Positions 44,912 through 55,727 of a stretch of DNA of 64,000 nucleotides are shown one piece after another. Under the pieces are notes generated by a model. It was given only the letters and a program-made list of their open reading frames with translations, did not search any database and was not told where the DNA came from. Position 1 is the stretch's first letter. Every line of letters starts with the position of its first letter. Source of the stretch: CAZUYC01 sp964624475 (lineage in GTDB: Bacteria > Myxococcota_A > UBA9160 > SMWR01); contig CAZUYC010000062.1 in the NCBI GenBank assembly GCA_964624475.1, forward strand, positions 40,678-104,677, written 5' to 3'. Both the position numbers and the translations under genes were made by a program.

Positions 44912-45586
44912 ATGATCGATCGACCTCGCGAGCGGCTCGACGCCGTCGGGCCCGATGCCCTGAGCGACGCCGAGCTCCTGGCACTCCTGCTGCGAACGGG
45001 CGGGCGCGGCGCGGACGCGCGGGTGGTGGCGTCGCGCCTGCTCGAGCGCCACGGGGGGATCCTCGGCCTCGCGCGCGCATCACGCCGCGAGCTCTCCGCC
45101 GCGGCCGGCGTCGGGCCCGCGAAGCAGGCGACGCTGCGCGCGGCCTTCGAGCTGGGCCGGCGCCTGGCGGCGGGGCGCCTCGCGCCGGGAACCCCCCTGC
45201 GCGGCCCCGCGGACGTCTTCCGCCACTTCCACCCGACGCTGCGCGACGCCGCCCACGAGCGCTTCCTCGTCGTGCTCCTCGATGGGCGCCACCGGCTCCT
45301 GCGCCACGAGCTGGTGTCGCAGGGGACGCTCACCGCGAGCCTGGTCCACCCCCGCGAGGTCTTTCGGCCCGCGCTGCGCGAGTCGGCCGCGGCCCTCGTG
45401 CTGGTGCACAACCACCCGAGCGGGGATCCGGCGCCGAGCGCCGAGGACCGCGAGGTGACGGCCCGCCTGGTGCGCGCGGGCGAGCTGCTCGGGATCCCAG
45501 TGATCGACCACGTGGTGGTCGCGGAGCGGGGCTACACGAGCCTGCGCGAGACGGGCCTCGGCGACGGTTCCACCTGGCAGTCCTGA
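44912..45586 (+). CDS. radC: RadC/JAMM family protein
   Basis: The 224-aa product is the normal RadC size. It opens IDRPRERLDAVGPDALSDAE, has a helix-hairpin-helix region and a JAMM metalloprotease-like motif, HNHPSGDPAPSAED, with the upstream Glu and Ser expected for zinc binding. RadC is widespread and long linked to DNA repair, but its reaction is unproven; JAMM proteins elsewhere are isopeptidases. It converges on ssb. Its TGA is the first codon of an extended dispersed repeat. Confidence 0.9.
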   Translation: MIDRPRERLDAVGPDALSDAELLALLLRTGGRGADARVVASRLLERHGGILGLARASRRELSAAAGVGPAKQATLRAAFELGRRLAAGRLAPGTPLRGPADVFRHFHPTLRDAAHERFLVVLLDGRHRLLRHELVSQGTLTASLVHPREVFRPALRESAAALVLVHNHPSGDPAPSAEDREVTARLVRAGELLGIPVIDHVVVAERGYTSLRETGLGDGSTWQS

Positions 45587-45905
45587 GGACGCTGCGTCGA
45601 TTCGTGTGGCTGTGCTGTCTCCGCTCGCCTGCGGCTCGCTGCGCGCCTCCGCTTGCCGGTCCCGTCGTGGCAGCGGGGCGGCGCGCTGCGGGTTTGGCTA
45701 CGGCCGGTCGGCTCGTCCGCTTTCAGCGCGCGGGGAGAACGCAAGCGGAGCGCGCAGCGAGCCGCAGGGACACGAACAGGAGCCCCGAGCGACGACCCAC
45801 CGCGCCACCCCGCCGCGCCCCGACCGGACCGGCAAGCGGAGGCGCGCAGCGAGCCGCAGGCGAGCGGAGCAAGCACGATCAATCAGTTCGACGCAACGTC
45901 CTCAG
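45585..45905. repeat. Mirror-image pair of extended repeats between radC and ssb
   Basis: The left copy begins TGAGGACGCTGCGTCGATTC at the radC stop. The right copy, read on the minus strand, begins TGAGGACGTTGCGTCGAACT at the ssb stop. Each runs through the CTCCGCTCGCCTGCGG core. The copies face each other and account for nearly all of the 315-base gap. Confidence 0.88.
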
Positions 45906-46375
45906 AACGGTATGTCGTCGCCGCTGCCGCCCGCCGGGCCCGGATTCGACTCCGGCCCGCTCGCCGGGCCCGCAGTCGGCTCCGGCTCGCTCGCCGGACC
46001 CGCCTCGCCGGCGCCGCGCGGCGCGGCCCCACGGCCGGCGCCCTCCCGAGAGCCCAGGAACTGGACCGTCTGCGCGACGATCTCGGTCGTCTGGCGCTTC
46101 TGGCCTTCCTTGTCCTCCCACTCGCGCGTCTGGAGGCGGCCCTCGATGTAGACCGTGCGGCCCTTCGCGAGGTAGTTGGCGCAGTTCTCGCCCTGCTTCC
46201 CCCAGACGACGATGCGGTGCCATTCCGTGCGCTCCTGGGGCTTGCCCTCGCGGTCGTTCCAGCGCTCGTTGGTGGCGACGCTGAACGAGGCGACCGGCTG
46301 ACCTCCCGCCGTGTAGCGGAGCTCGGGGTCGCGGCCGAGGTTGCCGATCAGGATGACCTTGTTGATGCTTGCCAT
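45902..46375 (-). CDS. ssb: Single-stranded DNA-binding protein
   Basis: The 157-aa product begins MASINKVILIGNLGRDPELR and has a full OB-fold (VASFSVATNERW, TEWHRIVVWGKQ, VYIEGRLQTREW). A Gly/Pro/Glu-rich linker leads to the acidic tip DDIPF, the peptide that recruits replication and repair partners such as RecQ (present at 60633). The linker repeats SEPEPTAGPASGPE-like units. The gene converges on radC. Confidence 0.96.
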   Translation of the reverse strand: MASINKVILIGNLGRDPELRYTAGGQPVASFSVATNERWNDREGKPQERTEWHRIVVWGKQGENCANYLAKGRTVYIEGRLQTREWEDKEGQKRQTTEIVAQTVQFLGSREGAGRGAAPRGAGEAGPASEPEPTAGPASGPESNPGPAGGSGDDIPF

Positions 46376-46573
46376 GAGAGGGGCTCTCCGTCGGGACTGG
46401 GGATGCAGACATGATCCCGTTCCGGTGCGCCTCCGTCAACCGGACTCCGGCGTGAAGCCGCCCAGGCAGGCGCGAGGCCGGGCGACGGGTGGGTCACCCC
46501 GGCGAGAGCTCGAGAGAACGACGTTCTACTCGAGTCGCGAGGCCGTGCGTTCACGGCTAGCATCCACTCTGCG

Positions 46574-47314
46574 GTGATCTACGTCGTCCGCTACCTGCTC
46601 GCGGTCCTCTACACGGTCTTCTGGGGTGGAGTCGCGTGCCTGGCGGCGCCGTTCGACCGCGACGGCCTGTCGGTGGTGTGGGTCGGGCGCCACTGGGTGA
46701 GCTGGATCCTCCGGACCTGCGGCGTCCGGGTCGAGGTCGACGGGATCGAGAACGTCCCGCGCGATCGCGGCTGCGTGTACATGTCGAACCACCAGAGCGT
46801 CTTCGACACCGTCGCCATCGTCGCGACGCTGCCGGTGCCCTGGAAGTTCGTCGCCAAGCGCGAGCTCACCTGGATCCCGTTCTTCGGCTGGGCGCTCGCC
46901 CTCGGCGACCAGATCATCATCGACCGCCAGGACCGCGAGTCCTCGGTGCGGAGCCTGGCTCGAGCGGCCGAGCGCGTCCGCGCGGGCGCCAACGTGATCA
47001 TTTTCCCCGAGGGAACCCGCAGCCCCGACGCATCGCTCCGCGAGTTCAAGAGCGGCGGATTCCATCTCGCGATCCAGGCCGGGGCGCCGATCGTCCCCGT
47101 CGCGGTGTCGGGCTCGTGGAGGATCACGCCCAGGAGTTCGCTGCGGATCGAGAGCGGGAGGGTGCTCGTCCGCTACGGCGATCCGATCCCGACGGGGGAC
47201 CTCGAGATCGACGATCGGGCCGAGCTCAAGCGCCAGGTCCGCGAGGCCATCCTCAAGGCCTTCGATCCAGGGCTCCAGCAAGGCGGCGAAGCCGCCCGCC
47301 AGGGCCGGGACTGA
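46574..47314 (+). CDS. plsC: 1-acyl-sn-glycerol-3-phosphate acyltransferase (PlsC)
   Basis: The 246-aa product has an N-terminal membrane segment and the acyltransferase motifs NHQSVFD (His 73, Asp 78), WIPFFGWAL and FPEGTRS, plus a late VPVAVSGSW block. It makes phosphatidic acid from lysophosphatidic acid at the inner membrane. GTG 46574 lies 10 bases after TAGCAT. The 3' end contains a short repeat-like string, GCAAGGCGGCGAAGCC, translated in the tail. Confidence 0.92.
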   Translation: MIYVVRYLLAVLYTVFWGGVACLAAPFDRDGLSVVWVGRHWVSWILRTCGVRVEVDGIENVPRDRGCVYMSNHQSVFDTVAIVATLPVPWKFVAKRELTWIPFFGWALALGDQIIIDRQDRESSVRSLARAAERVRAGANVIIFPEGTRSPDASLREFKSGGFHLAIQAGAPIVPVAVSGSWRITPRSSLRIESGRVLVRYGDPIPTGDLEIDDRAELKRQVREAILKAFDPGLQQGGEAARQGRD

Positions 47315-47378
47315 GCGGACGCGGTAAGCTCCCGGTTTTCCTCCCAGGGGGTGGGAGGCGCGATGTCGAGAGCGCTCC

Positions 47379-49792
<2,414 letters not shown>

Positions 49793-49796
<4 letters not shown>

Positions 49797-50506
49797 ATCC
49801 GGGGCGCCCTTCCCGCGTCCAACGCGGCATGCACGCGCGCGCCCGAGTCCTCGCCGCGGCGTGGCTCGCCGCGGCGGCCCCGGCGGATGCGGAGGCTCCC
49901 CCGGCGGCGAACGAGTGCGCGGAGCGGGCGGTAGGAGCGCTGCAGCGCCGCTACGAGGCGGTGCGCGATCTCGCCGCGCGTTTCGAGCAGACCAGCCGTT
50001 CGGTGGCGCTGGGCGGCCCCGCGGCCACGGCGAAGTCCATCGGCAGCGTCGTCATCGCGAAGCCGGGCCGCATGCGCTGGACCTACGAGGAGCCCGAGCC
50101 GAGCCTCGTCGTGAGCGACGGCTCGGAGCTCTGGATCTACGACCCGGCGAATCGCGAGGCGCAGCGTCTGGCCGTGACCGAGGCCTACCTCTCGGGAGCG
50201 GCGCTGAGCTTCCTGCTCGGAGCCGGCGAGATCCGGCGCGACTTCGAGGTCCGTGCGCTCGAGTGCAGCGAGGGGTCGGTCCTGCTCGAGCTCGTGCCGC
50301 GCCAGCCGGCGAGCTACGAGCGGCTGCGGGCGCGCACCGACCCCCGCTCGGGGGAGCTCTTCGAGACGACGGTCGTGGATCTGCTCGGCAACACCACGAC
50401 CGTCGCGCTGCGCGAGCTGCGCGTGAACCAGGGCCCGGACCCGAAGCTCTTCCGCTTCGAGCCCCCCCCCGGCGTCCGCGTGATCGAGCTCGAGCCGGGC
50501 CGCTGA
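49793..50506 (+). CDS. lolA: Outer-membrane lipoprotein carrier protein LolA
   Basis: The 237-aa product fits LolA: a signal peptide (ARVLAAAWLAAAAPADA), then RRYEAVRDLAARFEQTSRSV, GSVVIAKPGRMRWTYEEPEP and ELWIYDP, ending with LRELRVNQGPDPKLFRFEPP. It carries lipoproteins across the periplasm to the outer membrane and confirms a diderm cell. GTG 49793 is used because of the GTGA overlap with ftsK; ATG 49829 would give a more standard signal peptide. Confidence 0.92.
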
Positions 50507-50828
50507 GGGCGGGCCGAGAGGAGGAGGAAGTCCCAAACTCAGAAAACCGGTTCCGCGAATCGCGGGTGCCGCAAAGTTCGGCGGGGTGGGCCGGGATCGA
50601 AAAGAGCGTTCGATCCTCGACGGAGGCGTCAAGAAGGCGGCGAATCCGGCGCCGCCTCGCATCACCGGGCGGCACCTCCGGTGCATCGCACCGGAAAGTG
50701 CGCCGGAAGGCGGGGGGGGCGCGCCGCCGCCCGTGGGGATTCGCGCGCGCGGCCTGGGGACGCCGACGCGGGCGGCGCGGGTCTCTCTCCGGCGGCTTGC
50801 CGGTGGGCGTCGAAGCCGCCCGCGCCGG

Positions 50829-50856
50829 TTGACAGGCAAGGGGCGTCTGATAAACT
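50829..50856 (+). promoter_or_regulatory. Consensus sigma-70 promoter before mpa
   Basis: TTGACA (50829-50834) and TAAACT (50851-50856) lie 16 bases apart. This is the strongest promoter match in the window. It implies a transcript start near 50863 and a leader of about 360 bases, or a separate small RNA. Confidence 0.7.
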
Positions 50857-50862
50857 CGGAAT

Positions 50863-50886
50863 CGCGAAAAGATTCGATCTTTCGCG
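50863..50886 (+). other. Hairpin at the mpa transcript 5' end
   Basis: CGCGAAA pairs with TTTCGCG around AGATTCGATC. It begins about 7 bases after the -10 box, so it would cap the 5' end of the transcript. Confidence 0.5.
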
Positions 50887-51223
50887 GTGTTTGGTGTGCT
50901 TCCCACCCTCCCAGCATGGCGCGCTCGGAACTGGCTCCTGCGCTCGGATGGCCGGTCGCCGGTGTCTCTCCCACCGCGCGGAGGGCTTCGATGACGGGCA
51001 TCGCGCCGCGCTCGCCCGGGGGGCTCCGGCGGTTCTTTTCGCGCCCCCGTGCGCGCGCTGCGTTTCAGTTGCACACTGGGGTGGGAAGGTTCCTACGACG
51101 GGAGCGCTCGCGGCACCGCGAGGCGCGGCCCGGCGGTGACGCAGGCGCGGCACGCGGCTTGCACTGCTCGCTCACGAGCGCACCCCACGCGCTGGGGACG
51201 CGCGGGAGCGAGGAGATGGCGGA

Positions 51224-53065
51224 ATGAGCGAAGCGGATTCGGGATCTCCCAAAAAGGGCTTCGTGCACGACGTCATGCGGCGGATCTCGGCCGCGGGGCC
51301 GCGCGGCGGGGACAGCCCCGAGCCGAACCGCGAGCGCGGCGCCGGCCGGCCGCATCAGGACGAGGTCGAGGATCTCCAGGACGCGATCCGGGTCTTCGGC
51401 AGCGACTCCGAGGAGTTCCGCCGCCGGCTCGACCGCCTGATCGCGGAGTTCGACGCACTGCGCCGACGCCATCAGCTGACGCGCGACCAGGCGGCGGACT
51501 CGGAGCGCCAGAACGAGCGCCTCGTCTCCGTGCTCCAGGAGGCCAAGCAGCAGATCGAGGTCCTGAAGGAGGAGGTCGACAAGCTCTGCGCGCCGCCCAA
51601 CACCTACGGGATCTTCAGCCGGCCGAACAAGGACGGCACGGCCGAGATCTTCGTCGACGGGCGGGCGATGCGGGTCAACGTCCACCCGAACCTCGACTCC
51701 TTCACCCTCGAGGAAGGGCAGCTCGTGCGGCTCAACGAGGCGATGAACGTCGTCGAGCCGGCCGGCTTCATCGCGCGCGGCGAGATCGCCTCGATCGTCG
51801 ACCTGCTCGCGGACAACCGGGCGATCGTGCTCGGCCACACCGACGACGAGCGGGTCGTGACGCTCGCCGAGCCGCTCCGCCGCGAGAAGCTCAAGGTCGG
51901 CGACCACGTGCTCTTCGACCCGCGTACCCACTACGCCTTCGAGAAGCTGCCGAAGTCCACCGTCGAGGAGGTGGTGCTCGAGGAGATCCCCGACATCACC
52001 TACGATGACATCGGCGGGCTCGGCGAGCAGATCGAGATCCTGCGCGACTCGGTCGAGCTGCCCTACATGTATCCCGAGATCTTCGCCGAGCACCGGCTCT
52101 CGCCGCCGAAGGGCATCCTGCTCTACGGACCGCCGGGCTGCGGCAAGACGCTGATCGCCAAGGCGGTGGCCAACAGCCTCGCCCGCAGCATCGAGCAGCG
52201 CACCGGCCGTCACACGACGCCCTACTTCCTGAACGTGAAGGGGCCGGAGCTCCTGAACAAGTACGTCGGCGAGACCGAGCACAAGCTGCGCGAGGTGTTC
52301 AAGAAGGCCCGGGACAAGGCCAGCGAAGACGTGCCGGTCGTGATCTTCTTCGACGAGATGGACTCCCTCTTCCGCATGCGCGGCTCGGGGATCTCGTCGG
52401 ACATGGAGGCGACCGTCGTCGCGCAGTTCCTCTCGGAGATCGACGGCGTCGAGTCGCTCAAGAACGTGATCGTGATCGGCGCCAGCAACCGCCAGGACCT
52501 GATCGATCCGGCGGTGCTGCGCCCGGGGCGGCTGGACCTGAAGATCAAGGTGAACCGACCCGATGCCAAGGCGGCGCGCGAGATCTTCTCGAAGTACCTG
52601 TTGGCCGAGCTGCCGTTCCACGCCAGCGCGACGCAGCTCTACGGCGACGATCCGGCCCGGCTGGTCGCCAGCATGATCGAGGACACGATCTCGCGCATGT
52701 ACGCGGCGAGCGACGAGAACAAGTTCCTCGAGGTGACCTACGCCAAGGGCGAGCGGGAGATCTTCTACTTCAAGGACTTCTCCAGCGGCGCGATGATCGA
52801 GAACATCGTCGCGCGGGCCAAGAAGAAGGCCGTGAAGCGGACGATCGCCCACGGCGAGCGCGGCATCAAGTTCGACGACCTCCTCGAGGCCGTGAACGAC
52901 GAGTTCAAGGAGAACGAGGACCTCCCGAACACCACCAATCCGGACGACTGGGCCCGCATCTCCGGCCGCAAGGGCGAGCGCATCATCAACGTGCGCACGC
53001 TGATGACGGGGATCAGCCGCAAGGAGCGGTCGATTGAGAACATCACCTCGGGCCAGTATCTCTAG
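51224..53065 (+). CDS. mpa: Proteasome-associated ATPase (Mpa/ARC)
   Basis: The 613-aa product has an N-terminal coiled coil (about 45-122), where Mpa captures Pup, two OB-like domains, and an AAA+ domain with Walker A GPPGCGKT (302-309), Walker B FFDEMD (Asp 377, Glu 378) and RPGRLDLKIKV arginine finger. It ends in GQYL, the same last four residues used by mycobacterial Mpa to dock on and open the 20S gate. It unfolds pupylated proteins for PrcBA. It opens the six-gene operon and is preceded by a strong promoter. Confidence 0.97.
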   Translation: MSEADSGSPKKGFVHDVMRRISAAGPRGGDSPEPNRERGAGRPHQDEVEDLQDAIRVFGSDSEEFRRRLDRLIAEFDALRRRHQLTRDQAADSERQNERLVSVLQEAKQQIEVLKEEVDKLCAPPNTYGIFSRPNKDGTAEIFVDGRAMRVNVHPNLDSFTLEEGQLVRLNEAMNVVEPAGFIARGEIASIVDLLADNRAIVLGHTDDERVVTLAEPLRREKLKVGDHVLFDPRTHYAFEKLPKSTVEEVVLEEIPDITYDDIGGLGEQIEILRDSVELPYMYPEIFAEHRLSPPKGILLYGPPGCGKTLIAKAVANSLARSIEQRTGRHTTPYFLNVKGPELLNKYVGETEHKLREVFKKARDKASEDVPVVIFFDEMDSLFRMRGSGISSDMEATVVAQFLSEIDGVESLKNVIVIGASNRQDLIDPAVLRPGRLDLKIKVNRPDAKAAREIFSKYLLAELPFHASATQLYGDDPARLVASMIEDTISRMYAASDENKFLEVTYAKGEREIFYFKDFSSGAMIENIVARAKKKAVKRTIAHGERGIKFDDLLEAVNDEFKENEDLPNTTNPDDWARISGRKGERIINVRTLMTGISRKERSIENITSGQYL

Positions 53066-53092
53066 CCACGCGCGCAGCGCGCGGGAGACCGA

Positions 53093-54577
53093 ATGGCCAT
53101 TCCGAAGGTGATGGGGACGGAGATCGAGTACGGGATCACCGTCAAGGGCGACCCCGACTTCGATCCGATCTCGAGCTGCGTGCTGCTGGTGAACTGCTAC
53201 CGGGAGGAGCACTCCGGCGAGATCCTCTGGGACTACGACCAGGAGAACCCGCTCGCGGACGCCCGCGGCTTCCAGGTCGACGGCGAGAAGTACACGCCGA
53301 ACCAGCAGGAGAACATCGCCCGCAACAAGACGCTGATCAACGGCGCGCGCTACTACGTCGACCACGCGCACCCCGAGTACTCGACCCCCGAGGTGACGAC
53401 GGCGCGCGAGCTCGTGATCCACGAGAAGGCCGGCGAGCGCATCCTCGAGGTCAGCCGGCGCGAGGCGTCGAGCCTGCTTCCGGCCGGCGCCCAGATGCTC
53501 CTCTACAAGAACAACAGCGACCGGAAGGGCAACAGCTACGGCGCCCACGAGAACTATCTCATGGACCGCCGGACCTCGTTCAAGCAGATCGTCGAGCACC
53601 TGATGCCCTTCTTCGTGACGCGCCAGGTCTTCTGCGGCGCGGGGAAGGTGGGGAGCGAGAACCGCGGTCACCCCTGCGAGTACCAGATCTCGCAGCGGGC
53701 CGACTTCTTCGAGACCGAGGTGGCGCTCGACACGATGGTCAAGCGCCCGATCATCAACACCCGCGACGAGCCGCACGCGGATCGGGAGAAGTACCGGCGC
53801 CTGCACGTGATCGTCGGGGACGCCAACCTCTCCGAGTACACGATCTACCTGCGCACCGGCGTAACTTCGCTCGTGCTCTCGATGATCGAGGACGGCGCGG
53901 TCCGCAAGAACCTCTCGCTTCGCGATCCGGTCGCCGCGATCAAGGAGATCTCCCACGACCCGCTCTGCCGGCGCGCGGTGCACCTCGAGAGCGGCAAGAA
54001 GCTCACGGCCGTCGAGATCCAGGCGGAGTACCTGGAGATGGCGCGGGCCTACTGCTCCGCGCGCGAGGTCTCCGACGAGACGGAGGACGTGCTCTCGAAG
54101 TGGCAGAGCGTGCTGGAGGGCCTCCGGCGCGACCCGATGCAGCTCGAGCGCCAGATCGACTGGGTGATGAAGAAGGCGATGATCGAGAGCTTCATGACGC
54201 GGAAGTCGCTCTCGTGGGGAGCGTCCCAGGTCCAGATGCTCGACCTCCAGTACCACGACCTCCGGCCGGACAAGGGCCTATACTATATGCTCGAGCGGAA
54301 GGGGCGGGCCGAGCGCATCGTCACGGACGCCGAGATCGCCACGGCGATCCGCCGGCCCCCCGAGGACACGCGGGCCTATTTCCGGGGCGAGTGTCTCCGG
54401 CGCTACGGCTCCGCCGTCTTCGGGGTGAACTGGGACTCGATCTCCTTCAGCGTCGACGACGAGCCCATCAAGCGGATCCTGATGACCGAGCCGCTGAAGG
54501 GGTCGCGAGCCCACGTGGAGGAGCTCTTGAACCAGTCGCCGACGGCGGCGGACCTGGTCAGGAACCTGCGCGCCTAG
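53093..54577 (+). CDS. dop: Pup deamidase/depupylase Dop
   Basis: The 494-aa product belongs to the glutamine-synthetase-like Dop/PafA family. The nucleotide/metal segment GTEIEYGI is at residues 8-15, followed by HPEYSTPEV, KNNSDRKGNSYGAHENYL and TRDEPHADREKYRRLHVIVG. The Dop loop region after EYGI (GDPDFDPISSCVLLVNCYRE) distinguishes it from PafA. Dop removes Pup from substrates and, where Pup ends in Gln, converts it to Glu. It follows mpa by 27 bases and precedes pup. Confidence 0.95.
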   Translation: MAIPKVMGTEIEYGITVKGDPDFDPISSCVLLVNCYREEHSGEILWDYDQENPLADARGFQVDGEKYTPNQQENIARNKTLINGARYYVDHAHPEYSTPEVTTARELVIHEKAGERILEVSRREASSLLPAGAQMLLYKNNSDRKGNSYGAHENYLMDRRTSFKQIVEHLMPFFVTRQVFCGAGKVGSENRGHPCEYQISQRADFFETEVALDTMVKRPIINTRDEPHADREKYRRLHVIVGDANLSEYTIYLRTGVTSLVLSMIEDGAVRKNLSLRDPVAAIKEISHDPLCRRAVHLESGKKLTAVEIQAEYLEMARAYCSAREVSDETEDVLSKWQSVLEGLRRDPMQLERQIDWVMKKAMIESFMTRKSLSWGASQVQMLDLQYHDLRPDKGLYYMLERKGRAERIVTDAEIATAIRRPPEDTRAYFRGECLRRYGSAVFGVNWDSISFSVDDEPIKRILMTEPLKGSRAHVEELLNQSPTAADLVRNLRA

Positions 54578-54598
54578 GGGCGCGCGAAGCGAGGCGCC

Positions 54599-54868
54599 AT
54601 GCAAGTGCAGTCGACGACCGGAGCGGAGCGCGCGGCGAGGGGCGATGCACTCCCGATCTATCGAGCGGCCGACTCGACCCAGAAGAAGACGCCCAAGAAG
54701 GGCGGTGGGGAGGCCGAGGACCGGGACGCCGCCGGACCCCAGAAGCTCGCCAAGCGCGGCAAGGAGCTGAAGGAGGAGATGGACGCCCTGGTGGACGAGA
54801 TCGACGAGGTCCTCGAGGAGAACGCCGAGGAGTTCGTGAAGAACTACGTCCAGCGGGGCGGCGAGTAG
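54599..54868 (+). CDS. pup: Prokaryotic ubiquitin-like protein Pup (Glu-ending)
   Basis: The 89-aa product has the conserved Pup C-terminus EEMDALVDEIDEVLEENAEE, FVKNYVQRGGE. It ends in Glu rather than Gln, so it can be ligated by PafA without deamidation. The last 64 residues match Pup; the first 25 (MQVQSTTGAERAARGDALPI and on) are longer than usual, and no alternative canonical start follows. The helix around 60-80 binds the Mpa coiled coil. It lies between dop and prcB, as in actinobacteria. Confidence 0.95.
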   Translation: MQVQSTTGAERAARGDALPIYRAADSTQKKTPKKGGGEAEDRDAAGPQKLAKRGKELKEEMDALVDEIDEVLEENAEEFVKNYVQRGGE

Positions 54869-54911
54869 ACTTCTCCTTCCCTGGTCCAGCACCAGGCTTG
54901 GAGGGGGGGCG

Positions 54912-55727
54912 TTGCCGATCAGCTTCGGCGGCAGGTACCGGGGCTCGAGCTTCATCGAGCTCCTGGCGAGCGATCACACGCAGCTGGTGCCGGACTGGGG
55001 GCGGCTCGCGCTGCCCGGCCTGGACCCCGAGCGCCTGCCCCACGGCACGACCGTGCTCGCGTTCAGGTACGCCGACGGGGTCCTCGTGGCGGGCGACCGG
55101 CTGGCGACGGAGGGCAACCGCGTCGCGTCCCGGGACATCGAGAAGGTGCTCCCGACCGACGACCACTCGCTGATCGCCATCGCGGGCGCCGCGGGCCCGG
55201 CCCTCGAGATGGCCCGGCTCATGCGCATCGAGCTCGAGCACTACGAGAAGATCGAGGGCGAGCGCCTCGAGCTCGACGGCAAGGCGAACCGGCTCTCGCA
55301 GATGGTCCGCGCCAACCTCCCGGCCGCCATGCAGGGGATGGTGGTGGTGCCGCTCTTCGCCGGCTACGACCTCCGGCGCCGGCAGGGCCGCCTCTGGAAG
55401 TTCGACGTCACCGGGGGCCGCTACGAAGAGACCGACTACGAGGCCACCGGCTCCGGAGGGCTCTTCGCCCGGGAGTCGCTCAAGAAGTCCCACGATCCCG
55501 CGGCCTCCCGCGAGGCCGGGCTGCGCGCCGCGATCCTGGCCCTCGCGGACGCCGCCGACGAGGATCGCGCCACCGGCGGGGTGGACCTCGAGCGCGGCAT
55601 CTATCCGATCGTCGACTCCTGCACGGCGGCTGGGATCCAGCGCGCGAGCGACGAGGAGATCGACCGGATCTACCGCGAGATCCTGGCGGCGCGGCGGCGA
55701 CCGAACGCCCGGGGGGTGCGCCGATGA
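54912..55727 (+). CDS. prcB: 20S proteasome beta subunit PrcB
   Basis: The 271-aa product has a 45-residue propeptide cleaved before Thr 46 in LPHGTTVLAFRY, exposing the N-terminal nucleophile. GVLVAGDRLATEGNRVASRD holds the conserved Asp, and Lys lies in IEKVLPTDDH. Later blocks are IAIAGAAGPALEMARLM and GSGGLFARESLKK. PrcB forms the two inner rings of the 20S core. TTG 54912 follows a G-rich ribosome binding site; its end overlaps prcA by four bases (ATGA). Confidence 0.95.
   Translation: MPISFGGRYRGSSFIELLASDHTQLVPDWGRLALPGLDPERLPHGTTVLAFRYADGVLVAGDRLATEGNRVASRDIEKVLPTDDHSLIAIAGAAGPALEMARLMRIELEHYEKIEGERLELDGKANRLSQMVRANLPAAMQGMVVVPLFAGYDLRRRQGRLWKFDVTGGRYEETDYEATGSGGLFARESLKKSHDPAASREAGLRAAILALADAADEDRATGGVDLERGIYPIVDSCTAAGIQRASDEEIDRIYREILAARRRPNARGVRR

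Larger units (their letters stand above)
50507..51223 (+). other. 717-bp gap upstream of the proteasome operon
   Basis: No protein gene is supported here. It contains a consensus promoter (50829-50856), a hairpin at the expected transcript start (50863-50886) and a long leader. CTTCCCACCC (50899-50908) can pair with GGGTGGGAAG (51079-51088) across about 170 bases, a size close to 6S RNA, but I cannot fold it reliably. 50507-50828 shows nothing I recognise. Confidence 0.45.

Noticed and set aside
40264..46000. CRISPR array suggested by many similar repeats
   Set aside because: Spacing is irregular, orientation varies, units sit at gene ends and there are no cas genes.
50586..51227. 213-codon frame in the gap before mpa
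   Set aside because: Arg-rich composition, no ribosome binding site, it contains the strong promoter and it overlaps the mpa start; a leader is more likely.
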